DNA of 64,000 nucleotides from Rhodamnia argentea (lineage: Eukaryota > Streptophyta > Magnoliopsida > Myrtales > Myrtaceae), in assembly GCF_020921035.1 (NCBI RefSeq), contig NC_063155.1, positions 22,375,294 to 22,439,293 on the forward strand, written 5' to 3'. Position numbers and translations under genes: made by a program. This document shows, piece after piece, positions 27,251 to 40,900 of the stretch. Within the stretch, counting starts at the first letter, position 1. Each line of letters starts with the position of its first letter. The notes under the pieces are model-generated. The model was not told where the DNA came from. It worked only from the letters and a program-made list of their open reading frames with translations, and did not search any database.

Positions 27251-28599
27251 CATTGAATGGGCTTGACCCCTAACTATCCCTCTCGTGATTAACAAGTTCG
27301 CAACGAAGACATCAATATCCAGGGTAGAAAAATTCTTGTGGCTAATGCAAAAAATCTCTCATATCGAGAAGAGCAACCGTCAAGCAACTAAAGGCTTGAG
27401 ACGGGCATTGTGCTCCTTTTAAGCAAAAGCACGGTACATGCCTAATCTAAGGTCGCAACATCACATGATGTAAAAAGGGCCATGCCCAACGATTTAGTCC
27501 AGAAAGCAGTGAGATTCCGAATGCCCTGTCAATAGGAATCCTACTTTCAGATTCTCTGGGAGGAAGCGCGAGAGATTGTCTTATCATCCCTTTTCCATTC
27601 AATTCTAACCTTGGAACCGCATCTCTACAGCTGCAAAAGCATAGAAAGAAGAAAAGACATGCCAAAAGCATTATAGTTCCTGGAATCAGCTGTCTGTGGG
27701 TGCTTTTTGTAAGTGGTGAGTGTAGTGGGCACGGACAATTTACTTCCCCGAAATCACAAGCCCAAATCATCTATCCGGACTTCCCTTAAAAATCTGTAAT
27801 CATATACAACAATCAGTGTCGTTCCCATATATTGAAGACTGGCTTATGCATGAGAATGGCCGATTAAGCAATGGCCATTCTCTCATTGGATTGCCACTTG
27901 CCATATGCCCTACAGTTTTGAGAACTGGATGTAGGATAGAGGAACGGCAGTAAGTCATGATCCGGACAATGAAGAGAATAGTTGAAGATGATGAATCAAC
28001 GAGGCACCAGAGCAAGCCCCACTGTTATTGATACTGTTGAGTATCTACATAAGGTGACAACCTTTCACTGTATGCAACTCAAAACAGTAATGCCAAGTAA
28101 ATTAAGACTTGTCTGCACAATTTGTACACTAACTAATGTGATCGGATGCAAGTAGCAATTAAATCACTGGGTCATATATAACACTTGTGTCGCATCACTT
28201 GGTATATCAAAGTAAATCAGCTTCCAAAAGGGCAGATCACAGCAATTGCCAACAATTGCGCAGGAAGAACTTTTCACAGTTGCCTTACAAACAGATTATA
28301 TATTATAGCAACAAACTTTGACAAAACTGATCTTAATCTATTTTGACTAGAATTTTTCTGCAAAATTCAGTACCATATTGGAAACTTCAATGAACGAATA
28401 AGTGGCCAAACAAAAGAGCAGACGAATAGAACCAAAAGATTGGCATTTTCATTCCCACTGAGAACCCTCTCTATATTGACTGCAAGCGCAGCAGTCACCA
28501 CAAAATCTTCCCTCACGTGGATTGTGGAAAAACTCAGATACCTCAGTTAAGTACCTCAATACTAATTGCTGTCTTCCTAGATAATAAGTATCCATTTAC
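27251..28599. other. Intergenic between NFS2 and eIF2B gamma
   Basis: This is the converging 3' region of two facing genes. A 107-codon minus-strand open frame at 27447-27770 has a hydrophobic patch but no recognised family and no splice partners, so it is not called. No RNA gene or transposon end is seen. Confidence 0.4.
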
Positions 28600-31500
28600 T
28601 CATTTCTCCTTCTTAGCCAAGGACTCTCCCTTATACTCACCGCCTGCAATAACGACAAAACCTGCTCCAACCTGGAATCAAATATGATGTATTGATGAGT
28701 TGATTTTAGCCTACCACTGGATTACATGGCTATTAATGGACATGAAGGCTTCAGCAAGCGCGCGCATGTGTGAGAAAGAGAGCAAGAGAGAGAGAACCTG
28801 GCAATCTTTCAAAACAACACGTTCTTGAAGCTGTACATTACTGCAAACTACAGACCCTTGTATCGAGCAACCATCTCCAATCGTAACATGGTTCATAATG
28901 ATTGAATTAACAATCTGCATAGTGGAGAATAGGGAGAAAAAGCAAAGGAAATCGTCTCAAAACAATATTTTCGAGGAACTTTTTATATTTTTGGCTGCTT
29001 TCAATACTAAGCTAAAAAAAGTTATGGAAAGATGGAAGACATCATTTATCTTTTTCTCTATTGTTTCCTTAGCTTGATCTTCTAGTTCAAGTAAAATTAC
29101 CATACCTTGACATTGGAACCTATCCGGCAGTGGCGGCCTATAACAGATCGCTTTACGCTACATTTATCCCCCATTTGAGATCCTTCCCCAAGCATACAAT
29201 GTGGTCCCACCTATCACAGTAAAACCACTTCAGACACTCACATCATGAACTTCTAATATACATGAAACAATACGATTTTCAGCCAAAAATAGGCATCTTG
29301 TAATCACCCTTTACCTTTAAAGGAAGTAGCGATGTTAAATTTGCATTGGCTTCTAGATGCTAATAGGATGAATACATCGCATTAAAGTAACAACTCACAG
29401 TAGTTTTAGATCCCAGCTCCGCTGAAGGATGGATAATGTTGTTATGAGCAGAGAAAGAATAGCCTGACAGATGATTTACCTCTCCAATGACCTGATACAT
29501 TTTAAAATATCAACTCAACAAGATGAAGCACATAATATTTCAAGTACAAAGTGACTAGGTTGAAAAAAATGAATCAAACAATAGACGCTCACATCACGAT
29601 TGATATCGCTAAATGCTTGGATGGAGTTCAAGCGGGCGCAATACTTGCTTTTGCTGGCAATGTATACACAACATTTATGCGTTCTTCGAGCAGGGGCAGA
29701 ACCATATGAATCTAACTCATGGCGTTCATGGAAATTTGGCCTCGATGAATTAGACAGAATTTGTGACAGCAATACTTGGTTGTTCTGGGAAGCAACCTTT
29801 TCATTTCCGTTCTCTTCGGGTTGTGGTGCACCATTTAGTAATATTTCGGATTTCTAAGGTTCAGATAGGAAATGAATCAACTCTGGCCATATGTAATTAT
29901 CCAACCAACCGATAACTATGTACCAAGGGACTTTAGAAACTAACCAGCTGGCTCCGCACTAGATAAGGCAATAAATCCTCCTTTAAACTTTGAAATGTAT
30001 CCTTCTGATGTAGAATCTCTTGCAGCACGGTCCTGGGAGGAAAAAAAGACCCACGGAAGAATGAGGGAAAGGCATCCACTTATTTATACTCGCAAAAAAA
30101 GGGGCAAAAGGTTATCAAACCTTTTGAAGGCATATAAATGAGCATCAATGAGATCAGCACGGATTTCCATCTGCATTAGAGAGAAGGATGACAGTTGATG
30201 CTAATAACCAGAAGACATTAGGAAGGCATCAGCATTCCTCTTCAGTTCTCAAGCATACATGCAACAATGTATTACACTGGACGCTTTAAGGCAGTGCAGA
30301 AAGGCATGCATGAGGGTATCAGTGTCATCTTTGTCAAGCACAGGTTTTTGGGCATTATGCAATTAACCAGATTAACCATGGGGAAAGGTAAAAGAAACAT
30401 TGACTACCTCGCCTACTGCACGAAGTATACTCTTCTGAATACGGAGATCGTTCTCAAGTTCAGCACCTGCAATTAGCAAAAGACGCTACCCTATGAAGTT
30501 TCTAAGCATATAAGCAAATCTCTCCCATATACCCCTGATTTATTGTTACGTTAAATACATGTTGAACCTGTGGCAATGTATAATAGGAACTGCTTTGAAC
30601 GGTCCAACCCTATGAGGTTGTAGCGTCCTGCTTTCTTGGTTTTGTCCTTTCCACCAGAGGATCCTGACTCTGCAGGACCGCTTACAGGAGCGGAGCAAAG
30701 CATTGCAGTTACCACAGCATTGTGCCGTCTATGTGCAGCTGCCACAGCTCCAGGAGGCACATCAGAAACAAGATCACCACTCACAACCTGCAAAAACATG
30801 TGTAACGCAATTATTTATAAATGTTGCATAAAGAGAATTTTAAACAGGTAACATGCTTTACCAAGATGTCTTTTGCAGTCAGATGATGTGCAATGGCTCG
30901 AAGGGCTCCAGCTGTCCCGATGTCCTCAGGTACGGCAGCAACCTGTAGCACAATAGTATTTCTCTAACTCTTTTATGAAGAAGAATATTACAAAGAATTG
31001 GCTTACTTGAAGCATAACTCAGATTAGATAAGGGGAGCATAACAGGATTGCATTATTGGCATGACACTACACTAGTCGTCACAACCAATAGAATGTTATC
31101 TGAGTGGCTGGATTCCAAAAAACCACATTTATATAAATTGTCCTACTAGAAGGCCTCAAGTAGATCAAATAATCAAAAGATCATGCTATTGCACAGTTAT
31201 GTACCACAAGCTGCAAGATATCTTGGTAAAACAGTTTTTAATTGTTGGTACCAAGAATAAAGCAGCTGTGGATGCTGCCAAAGGGAGTGGCGATGCCATA
31301 CGCAAAAAGGAAGAGACTCATAGAATGGCAGAGGCAAATAGAGCTTTTGCACATCTTCATTAATCCATGAACATCCTTTATATAGACACATAGAATAACA
31401 GGATACAATTCCATATATTTAACTATTTGCTAATTAATTTAAGGGCAAAACCTGAAGTACATAAGACAGTTACATTCTTCCAAGTCCTAAACAAAATACT

Positions 31501-33069
31501 TCCCAAACTGAACAGTATAAGTGGACATGTAAGTTTAAAAAAAACTAGATAGCGATATTAATCAAAATGGTCAAACTCTTCAAATCTGGGGATTTCTAAA
31601 CAGTTGTGAACTGCCAGCTCAAGTCTGTATCATCATAGAGAACATTACTGGCAGAAATCAATTCTCAGAACTTAATATTGTTAGCACATCATAATTAGCT
31701 ATGCTACTCTACTTTCAGTGGCCCCATCCTAGATGAAACGCCATGGGCCAAATTTATCTCACTAGAACAGAGAAAATGAGGAGACAACCTCAAAAGGGGC
31801 AATCAAGGAAAGTCAAAATCAGATGACCACTTGGCCATGCAGAAGTTTTCCCAGACTTTTAGAATGATTAGGTCTTGCTTAGAGTTTCCACTCCTTAGAG
31901 TTTCCACTCCCTTTCACTAGAAATATGTTTCAGATAAAGTTTTTGCAGTAACCAACAGTACTCAGCTTAATCAGAATGTAAATCGACAAGACCCAAAAGA
32001 ACCTCGGATTATAATCCCCTGCTTTCAGGAAGATTAAGGACCATAAATTGCGGGTAGCATATAAAGCTGTTTTAAAGGACTAGAAACAGAAGATTGAAAT
32101 TTCAAGGGAAAATCTTGCAACTTTGAAATTCTTACCATCTTTCAATCTCCTGAATCCATGTACTATAACTTAAAACAAACAGGAAGGGGCCTATTTTCAG
32201 CTAATATAATGTGAGCTCAGTGTAAAGGCATTCGAGCATCACTTATCATAACACTACATCTCCTCTCCTCAAAGCTACTTTAATGGCATTTTCTCTCCTC
32301 CTCATCTCAAGTTGGCTAGGAATAAATAAAGGTTAGCTACCATGATTGGAACCACTTGATGCCTTACTGCAGTGAGCTGCATTCTCATACCTCAACATGC
32401 AGACGGTCCACATAAGCACCCGATATCCAGCCTCCAACAAGGAGAGCCGCATGTTCTCCCTCGACAACCTAAGAACCACAACATGTACACACGCTAGCAT
32501 CGGTACCAGAAACAAATTAGAAGCACAAGATAGAAGATGCAACCGGTAATCCTGACCAATTTCACATCACAGAAAAAACAAACTCATAATTATACTTGAG
32601 TTAGATCATCTGCTGCAGACCAAATAGGAAGCACTTGCAAACAATCCCGCGAAGCAAAATCAAAGCAATTTTTTCTTTACGACAGAAGAACATGAAGCAC
32701 CAAAAAATGCTCGCATCCGCGGACCACAACATGCTGGGAACTGCGATTAGGGTTATGAAAGAGGAAAGCGAGAGAGAACTAACGACGATGAGATCCTTGA
32801 GGTTACTTTGCTCCAGGAGCTCCAAGACGTAGGACAGGACCGGGCGGTTGGCCACCGGGAGCAGCGCCTTAGGCACCTCCTGCAACGAATTGGACCAAGG
32901 AAAAAACACGAAGAAGAATGAGAAAACCTTCGAGAATGGAGCGAGGAGGAAAATACATCAGTTCCTCGAGGAAATCTTCGCCGCAGGAGTTGGAGGGAGT
33001 GACCTTAGAGACGAGAGGGACGAGCTTCTTCGAGAAGCCACCGGCTAACACTACCACTTGAAAATCCAT
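28600..33069 (-). CDS. Translation initiation factor eIF2B subunit gamma, 13 exons
   Basis: Exons in order: 33069-33004, 32879-32784, 32468-32391, 30942-30862, 30787-30568, 30466-30408, 30170-30121, 30032-29945, 29853-29593, 29491-29399, 29210-29106, 28914-28798, 28671-28600. All are GT-AG and in phase, giving 461 residues, the normal plant size. eIF2B is the guanine-nucleotide exchange factor that recharges eIF2; gamma pairs with epsilon in the catalytic sub-complex. The N-terminal half is a nucleotidyltransferase-like domain ([52 protein letters not shown]). The C-terminal part (about residues 335-440) is a left-handed beta-helix of hexapeptides ([51 protein letters not shown]). A Ser/Gly/Lys-rich insert near residues 145-160 is a surface loop. 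The largest intron (30943-32390) has no gene of its own. Confidence 0.94.
31878..31909. repeat. Small 16-bp tandem duplication in an eIF2B gamma intron
   Basis: The unit CTTAGAGTTTCCACTC occurs twice back to back. It lies deep in the large intron 3, away from the splice sites. Confidence 0.85.
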
Positions 33070-33298
33070 CGACGGCGACGAATCGCAGAGGCTCCGTCAG
33101 TCTGCCGGTGGCGAGCGAGAGAGAGTGACTTTGAATTGAATTGTATGATCCTTCTGTTCTTTTCTCTTTCTTTTCCCTCAACGTTTTTTTGGAGGGGAGA
33201 GAGAGAGATAGAGACGACGTCTACGTCATTTTGTCTAATTGAGCAAGACCAGTGCATAAATGATACTTAGTCTTATTATTGGAGCATTAAAAGCAGTT

Positions 33299-33371
33299 GG
33301 GGATGTAGCTCAAATGGTAGAGCGCTCGCTTTGCATGCGAGAGGTACAGGGTTCGATACCCTGCATCTCCA
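33299..33371 (+). tRNA. tRNA-Ala (anticodon UGC)
   Basis: The 73-nt gene folds into a full cloverleaf. The acceptor stem GGGGATG pairs with CATCTCC (one G-T pair), the discriminator base is A, and the anticodon stem-loop is CTCGC-TTTGCAT-GCGAG with TGC at its centre. The T arm contains GGTTCGATACC. There is no intron, and CCA is not encoded, as expected for a nuclear gene. The internal A box (TAGCTCAAATGG) and B box (GGTTCGATACC) are intact. The first downstream T-run is at about 33393. It is 230 bases upstream of the eIF2B gamma start and points the other way. Confidence 0.96.
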
Positions 33372-33451
33372 AAAGCCTAGCTCTCTATCTTATTTTTGCT
33401 TCCTTACTGTTGAACCTGTTCTTGAATTTCAACTTCGAAACTTTAATTTAT

Positions 33452-34379
33452 TTAATGTGGTTTTTGAATTTCAACTCCTCCAACTTTTTAATTGTTCAAT
33501 TTAGTTCTCGAACTAGATATAAAAATATTCAACACTATGTACTTGGTTCTATGGCTAAATTGAACATGTATTAAAAAGTCAAGATATTATATTAAATAAA
33601 CTAAAAGTTCATGAACAACGTGGGGTCACATTCTACATTAAACCAAAATTCAGAAACCATTTATGTTATTACCTTTTTTTATTTATGCTTATGGTCGTTA
33701 TTGACAATTTCATTCTCACTTGACAAAACAACCATATATCGGTTGCCGAGATAACATTGTCGGTCATCTTTCTCCGGGCAATTTTGAAGACGGTCCTCTC
33801 TTTATGTGTTCAAGTTGCTCTCACTGCTAGCGATTCTTTCTTTAGCTTAGTTTCCGGGGTCGCGAATGGCAAAGCATAATCCTATCACATCGCAACTATG
33901 AATCTTTCTTCTTACTTAATGTGGTTTTTGAATTTCAACTCCTCCAACTTTTTAATTGTTCAATTTAGTTCTCGAACTAGATATAAAAATATTCAACACT
34001 ATGTACTTGGTTCTATGGCTAAATTGAACATGTATTAAAAAGTCAAGATATTATATTAAATAAACTAAAAGTTCATGAACAACGTGGGGTCACATTCTAC
34101 ATTAAACCAAAATTCAGAAACCATTTATGTTATTACCTTTTTTTATTTATGCTTATGGTCGTTATTGACAATTTCATTCTCACTTGACAAAACAACCATA
34201 TATCAGTTGCCGAGATAACATTGTCGGTCATCTTTCTCCGGGCAATTTTGAAGACGGTCCTCTCTTTATGTGTTCAAGTTGCTCTCACTGCTAGCGATTC
34301 TTTCTTTAGCTTAGTTTCCAGGGCCGCGAATGGCAAAGCATAATCCTATCACATCGCAACTATGAATCTTTCTTCTTAT
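33452..34379. repeat. Recent tandem duplication, two 464-bp copies
   Basis: Copy 1 (33452-33915) and copy 2 (33916-34379) are offset by exactly 464 bases and differ at only a handful of positions (for example ATATCGG/ATATCAG and CCGGGGTCGCG/CCAGGGCCGCG). The first part of the unit belongs to a dispersed repeat also seen near 56400-56650 (ATGTGGTT.TTGAATT, AAATTGAACATGTAT, AAAAGTTCATGA). There is no coding content. Confidence 0.93.
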
Positions 34380-34425
34380 TTTTGGTCCTGTCGTCGTTAG
34401 TATCAGAACAACTGCTTAGAAATCC

Positions 34426-34716
34426 ATGGCTACTGCGAAGTTGCAAGCGCTACTTGTTATCGGATGCGTGTGCTTCCAACTTGCTCTTTTTCCAAGCCAA
34501 GGCAAATTAGATATGGCCAAGTTTCGACTTCGTTACTTGCGCACAAATCCTGTTCTTTTGCCGACATACCTATGTGTCCAAAGCTGTCACATCCAGGCCG
34601 GCCCTCTCCAGAAATTACTACAGTTTCTCACTCGGTGGGTTCTATCTATCATCGGTGTAATGAATCAGTGTGCTAAATCATTTTCAAACAGACTGCACAA
34701 AAAACATCCGGCATGA
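34426..34716 (+). CDS. Possible small secreted-type protein, unrecognised
   Basis: An open frame of 96 codons starts just after the second copy of the 464-bp duplication. The first about 26 residues look like a signal peptide (a basic start MATAK, then LQALLVIGCVCFQLALF, then small residues PSQG). The remaining part is basic with a few cysteines and matches no family I know. It lies in the short gap downstream of SCAB1, which comes from the other strand. It could be a real small gene, part of the SCAB1 3' region read backwards, or chance. No function is proposed. Confidence 0.2.
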   Translation: MATAKLQALLVIGCVCFQLALFPSQGKLDMAKFRLRYLRTNPVLLPTYLCVQSCHIQAGPLQKLLQFLTRWVLSIIGVMNQCAKSFSNRLHKKHPA

Positions 34717-34959
34717 GCTGGATACGGTCACCCAAAACATGAAATAGTTTCATACAGGGGACAAATACTCCATGTGTAATCAGATACAAAGATCTCAAAC
34801 GGCAGAACAACCGGATACAGGAAAGTTGGGTTAGAATCACCCAAAACTATGACAAACAATGAAAAAGTAACACGGTCGAAAGCGCATCAACTTACAATAC
34901 AGTAGACAAAGAAAGGGAAATGTAATTACACTCTACTAAAGGCAAAGATTTGAACGGAA

Positions 34960-37900
34960 TTATCGGGTACCTATAGGTGCTCTGTCATCTGGTCCGGCAA
35001 GCATGATCTGGCAAGGGCAATTTGAATAGTTACAGAAGAAATCGGGGAGAGAAATAAGAAGTGAATCGAGCGGCAAGGAATGGACAGCGGATAGTCAAAG
35101 GCATTGTGTTGCATGCATGTACAAGAAGAGCAGCTAGAAAAAGTTAGCGAGGACTTACATTGCAATCATAAGCAAATCTTCTGGCAAGCATTACGGCAGC
35201 ATTCCTTTCTCTCTCTGATTCAAATGCTAATACAAAGGAAACTCCTTGCTTCGCTTGCCAAAACAATGCCTGAGCTGCAGCATTGCCACCACCTCTAACC
35301 CCGCAGAGCTAAAGAGACGGGAAAGGACATAATAAGTGGCACCCAAGATACGGGGGTTTTAAAAAGAGAGAAGAAAAGACTAGCATGGCATGGGGGCAGT
35401 AACATATGACTGAACAAGCTTGTTCCTAAGGCATAAACTAACATTCCTAACTACAGAAAGTTAGGTTAAATTTTCTCGTCTAAGCCACCAGATATTCACT
35501 TTTACAGAAATACCACCAACAAAATGATATGATTAGAATAAGAATTTGGAAAGTTGTCAATCATGATACTCATAAAAATCAATAAAAAAATCAATAAATA
35601 CGTCAGTTGAATGCAACCACAGCGAATCCCAAAAGGGTGTACCTTTCCAAAGCCATATAAGTGCATAATACAGTAAACATGTGGAAAGACAACAGTCCCT
35701 CACAGTAAATGTCAGACTTTCAAGCTGATAATTACTCCTTGGACCACACAAGAGTAATTACTGCAAACAAAGAATAACTAGCCACTCTGTTTGATACCTG
35801 CATTGAACTCGAATAATATTCTTTAGCTACGGTCGTCTTTTCTTTAGAAAGTTTCATTCTCATTCTCCCAATGTGAAGAACGTGAATAGATTCTAACGGA
35901 TGTTCCACACCATTAGTCTGAGCAACCACCACCTGCAAAGCACAGCCACAAGGACCAACAAAGAGGTCAATGAATGACAATATGCATGGGCAATGATAGG
36001 CTTTTCTATACATGTAACCTCCCTAAATATATCTAGTTGAAGCTTCCAGACCAAAAATGAATTTGTTTCCATTTTCACGTGACAGATTAACCTTCAGATA
36101 TGAAGACGAAACTAAAAAACATCTGAATGCGGCAACAAAAAGAGAAAAAAATCCGTGCTTTGTTGTGTATACATGATAAGAGTGATAAGGATCGGAGATT
36201 TCTGATCAGTTAGAATTTTCACACAATTAGATGTAAAAATTTCAAATGGAAAAAATAAAAAATCATAAAAAAATTATCCATCCTGCACAAAATACAGGGT
36301 GCAGGGTGTGGGGTGTGTACCGAGTAAGTAGTACAACTACAAACCGTAGAACCTAACCTGTACTCACAGGCATACCCTACAAACTCTAATACCCACATAG
36401 GAACCTATCCGATCATGCCGGTTTTGCAGGTTCAATAGGTTCTCAAGCACACCTCTAGTACTTAGGCAGTGGCTTTCTAGGGTGGACTAGCCCTCATGTA
36501 TCACTTCACAAGCCCCCTTCCATTAAATCTAGGATTTGAAATGTTACAAGCTTTTCAATTATATCACTAACATCCCTTTTCCAATGCTCAATGAAACCCA
36601 GAACAAGACTAGGTGCCCATGCAGGCTGAAGAGGCAGATCTCATATCTTTTGTCAGGGGTGGGTTCAAGAAATGATTCACATGATGTAGCATTTTAAACC
36701 TGCAAGACACTGAACTATGTTTGGATAGGTTTTTGTAGTAGGTGAGGAAAATAAAGGTGAAGAAAAATGGAAGCGTTGAAAAGAAAGGTGAGGGATGATT
36801 TCTTTATGTGTTGTTTGGGAAGGATAGAAAGTGAGGGTGAAGAAGATGCGACGAATTTGATCATGTGTTAATTGGAAATAAAGAAGTATGAAAGTCTTAG
36901 AGTAAAAGTATATTTTTTCCCTTCTTCTACAATTTACAAATGAAAGAAAGGCTCAGGCAGTTTAGGAATTTTATTGAAAAGGCGAGGGTGAATTTGAAAA
37001 GTAAGTTTTTAGTACACCAATTTTATAAGTTTTCTTCACAGTTGTGGAGAGAACACTCACAGTGGGCATAGAAGATTTTAAACGCCTTGAATTTCTACAC
37101 GTAGTATTTCCATAGACATTCCGATCAGATGAGTTTTCAAATCCTCAACCCAAATCTTTCCTTAGCTATACTTAGCCCCACTTTTCAATGCATCCAAACT
37201 CAGTGTTAGTTCCCACACTTCCCAAGCGCTGTAATACCATTCCGATAATGGCCTAACCCAATCTAAAAATACCAATCCCCTTAAAAAAAAATCCTCAAGT
37301 GGTGATATTATGGAGGCAAACTTTATTATGCGTCGCTTGACAAGCCCTCTCCCATTTGATGTGGAACCTAGGAGGTAACAAGAATATTTGTCGGAGATAT
37401 GAACGTTTTTGCACATTTCCTATTACATCAGTTTGCAAACTTCAAGGAGAAAAAATTTGTAAACTTCATTCAAAAGCAGTTTATAGGATGAGCATGGCAT
37501 ACCTTGAATTGTGTGTCATGTTTCCGCACAAGTGCTTCAACATAACTTCCCAAACCAGCGGCTGCATGAAAAAATCAAACAATGCTGAATGAACACAAGC
37601 AGCATTAAGCATTAAAGAAGCTGAAACCAAAACAGTAACCTACATGGAAGGAAAGAAATAGAGAAACCTAATCAGACCTGGGTCAATTGGACCAGTGGTC
37701 GTCAAGGCAATGCGTTGGTCATCACAAACAATATCAACTTGCAGTAGTCGCCCCACATCAAAAGGCTCTGGAGCATAGATAGGTTTGGTAGCTCCTGAAA
37801 CAGTACCAAATAGTGACACCAAATTCAAACAATAGTACCCAAGAGAAATGTTCTCTGAAAGTACAACTGAGTTCCAGCAGACACAGTCATTATGATACAT

Positions 37901-40900
37901 TCAACATAATCAAGGAACCTCAAAGGAAGTTGCTTTGCTTAAGACATCCATAGAGCATTACTTTTGACATAAGATGGGGCATATGTTGCGCACAATGTAA
38001 TTTAGTGGGAAAGCATCTAAACAGCACACGACATACAAGGCTAAGATAATTACGATTGATCATGTATCTCAAAGAGAAGTGCAAAGACGAAAACACTATT
38101 AAGAAGCTTATTCGATTCCGAGACCATTACAATAGAAGATGGGGTCCATCAACATTTCAAAGTTTCTGGGAAGTACCAAAGAGAAGCACTATTGCAAACC
38201 ACATAGCACACATCTTAAGTTTGACACCTAGACAAAGATATTGATCATATCCCACTTCTGAAAGTTGTCCTTGCTAGCTGTTTCATAAGGTTCACATCAA
38301 AATAGTCATTAGAGTCGTAAAGCTGAAGTGAAGAGCTTGGGATAAATTTAACTACATGAACAAGCTGGCTGCAGACTTTTGTCCTCCACCCTACGAAGAT
38401 GAGTTTCCATTAAGCCAGAGATAAAGCGAAATGACCGTGATACAAGTTCAGGAAAAGGCAAGCAAATTGCGATTTTTATACAATGAATTCATGTTACCTG
38501 AGCTAAAATACATTAAGCATGAGCGGTAGCATTTTATATAGATTGAGTACACGTAATTCCAACACAACCATGCTGCATGAATTAAAGGAAAAATATTGCA
38601 GTAAAGTTTTGAGTTCATGCTACAATTGAATCACTTGGTATATGCATGTCAGAATGCAGGCATGACTCCATATATGCATGTCAGCCTAAAGATGTACAAA
38701 CATATATACCTGATATAAGTTCCTTACTGCCATCTTCACATGACATCCTGTGCCACTGAATTGTACATTTAGATAGTACTGGAGCACTGTCAGAGCATGG
38801 CACAATCTGCAGATAGGAACCCAGTGCTTCGGCTCCTTCTAACTCATATAGAAGCAAGCTCATCTCTCCCTTTCTCATCATTGCAAGCTGGATGAAGAGA
38901 GAAAGCAAAAGGAAAAAGGGAAAAGCTAATTGATTACTCACTTCATGAAAACAATTTTACATTTCTACAGTGGCTCTACCCACAGGTAAGTAAATTCCCA
39001 CAAAATTTGGAAGTTGAGGAAAGAAGGAATTGCAAACTTTTCACATCAGATCTGCAAGAATAAGGTAAACAATGAAGGAACCTCTTTTTGAAGCTCAAGT
39101 GAACGCTTGGACTTCTCTGCAAGTTGACTCCTCAAGGCGTGCAACTCATATTCCATGTCCATGACCTATGTCATGATATAAATTCAATCGCAATAAACAC
39201 AAGGAATGAACATAGACAAGAAAAAGCACACTAAGAATAACCTAATCCGTAAAATACATCCAATCAAAACAAAAGCAAGATCTCATCTTATCTACAATAA
39301 ACAATCTATGCACTAGTTGCCACTCCACAATCCTTGAAACTTCACATTTTTGTAAATTAAACAGCAGGTATTCCTTTCTACTTTTATAAAGAAAAGAAGC
39401 ATACTCTCCTCCATCGATGATATAGTTGCCACCTTCAATATTTTAGCTGCAACTGCCACACTCTGGAAACTAGACCGGGCTTATATTTTTTACCTCTTAA
39501 GCATATGTGACTGGTTAATTTTCCCTTTTGGTCCCCACTTAGCTATGTGATTAATATTTGAGAAATCTCATCTTCTTCTCTCCGCAGCAATTTAAATTAT
39601 ATTGCTTAATCAACAAAAATTGACCAGAAAGACTACATTGGAATCGTGCGTGAAGGTACAAGACTAAATTGGCAAGATTAAAAAGTTTAGAACTGAATTG
39701 GTATCCATACAATAGGTTTAGGACTAATTGGGTAATATTTCCTATCTTTGACATTTGCTATCCAAAGAAACTTAGCCTTTGTATATCACGACAACAACAA
39801 AAACTTATCTTGAGGAAATCTGTAGCTATTAAGCTTGGGATATAACAGCTTCTCTTTTTGCTCTGGCTTGCTTATCACTCCCAATATTCCCCTTTTCATG
39901 CATCAACTGAGTTTTGTTCTTATTTTTCCCTTTTTACTCCGACCGTGACTATTAAATGCAGCCATAAAATACAAGATTCACTTACAAGTATAGAAAAAGA
40001 AATGGCGGATACTTATATTTATGTGAGAAATCAATGTTGAAGACCAATTTCCTTCTTTTCACCATCTTCTATTGCAGAATCATGAAGATTGAGTTAGATA
40101 GAGAAGAACCCTGGCCCATTCCCATAATCAGATCAAGAAAAGCACATCCTCCATCTACACAGAGCACCAAAAGGAACTTTTTCTCCTCAGAGAAATTTCC
40201 TCCTTAGAGAAATTTCCTCCTCACGATTTCATACTACCACCCAAATTACCAATTCAAAGAAGTCACCCCATTCCTCCTCTTTAGTTTCTGGGTCTAGAAC
40301 TAACAATGGCCCTTTCCTCTGGAACTCGTATAGGGTCATGAATCGTGATTATCTGCATCTAAGGACCACCCAATCTGAAAGAGACCCGCTTTGCCGCAGT
40401 TATAGCATGAATCTATCATAATGCAGAAACTATAAGAAAGGAGTAGGCATCTTGCCCACATGCATCAAGGAAAAGAATTTGAGAGAGATGCTCATTGAGG
40501 CAACAAATTGATGCAGTTTGAGAGGGCATCAAGCTGGCACATTTACCTTACTTCGCTGATGCAACATAATGATCCGCCTAGCTTCTTGAACCTCTTTCAT
40601 TAATCCTTCCAAGTCCTAAAAGATCCAAAAGTTTACATTAGTTAGACACTGCAAATCCAGAGTCAAAGGCTAACTTTCTTGAACTGTTTGGAAAAGTGAG
40701 AGATGCAATAAACACTAGATTCCAAATGCCACCTGCATTGTATCGTAATTCTAATTCCCAAGATACAAGCAACAAAAAGCTCAACTTTGGGTAATCATGC
40801 AAAAAATATCACGGTGCCCAGAGAATTTTGCAGAGAAAGATAGTCATCATCGAGAAACCAAACTAGCCAAGAGATCAATTCCAATAATACTGTCATCAGA

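Noticed and set aside
27447-27770. 107-codon minus-strand frame with a hydrophobic patch
   Set aside because: No recognised family, no splice partners, and it lies in a 3' intergenic region.
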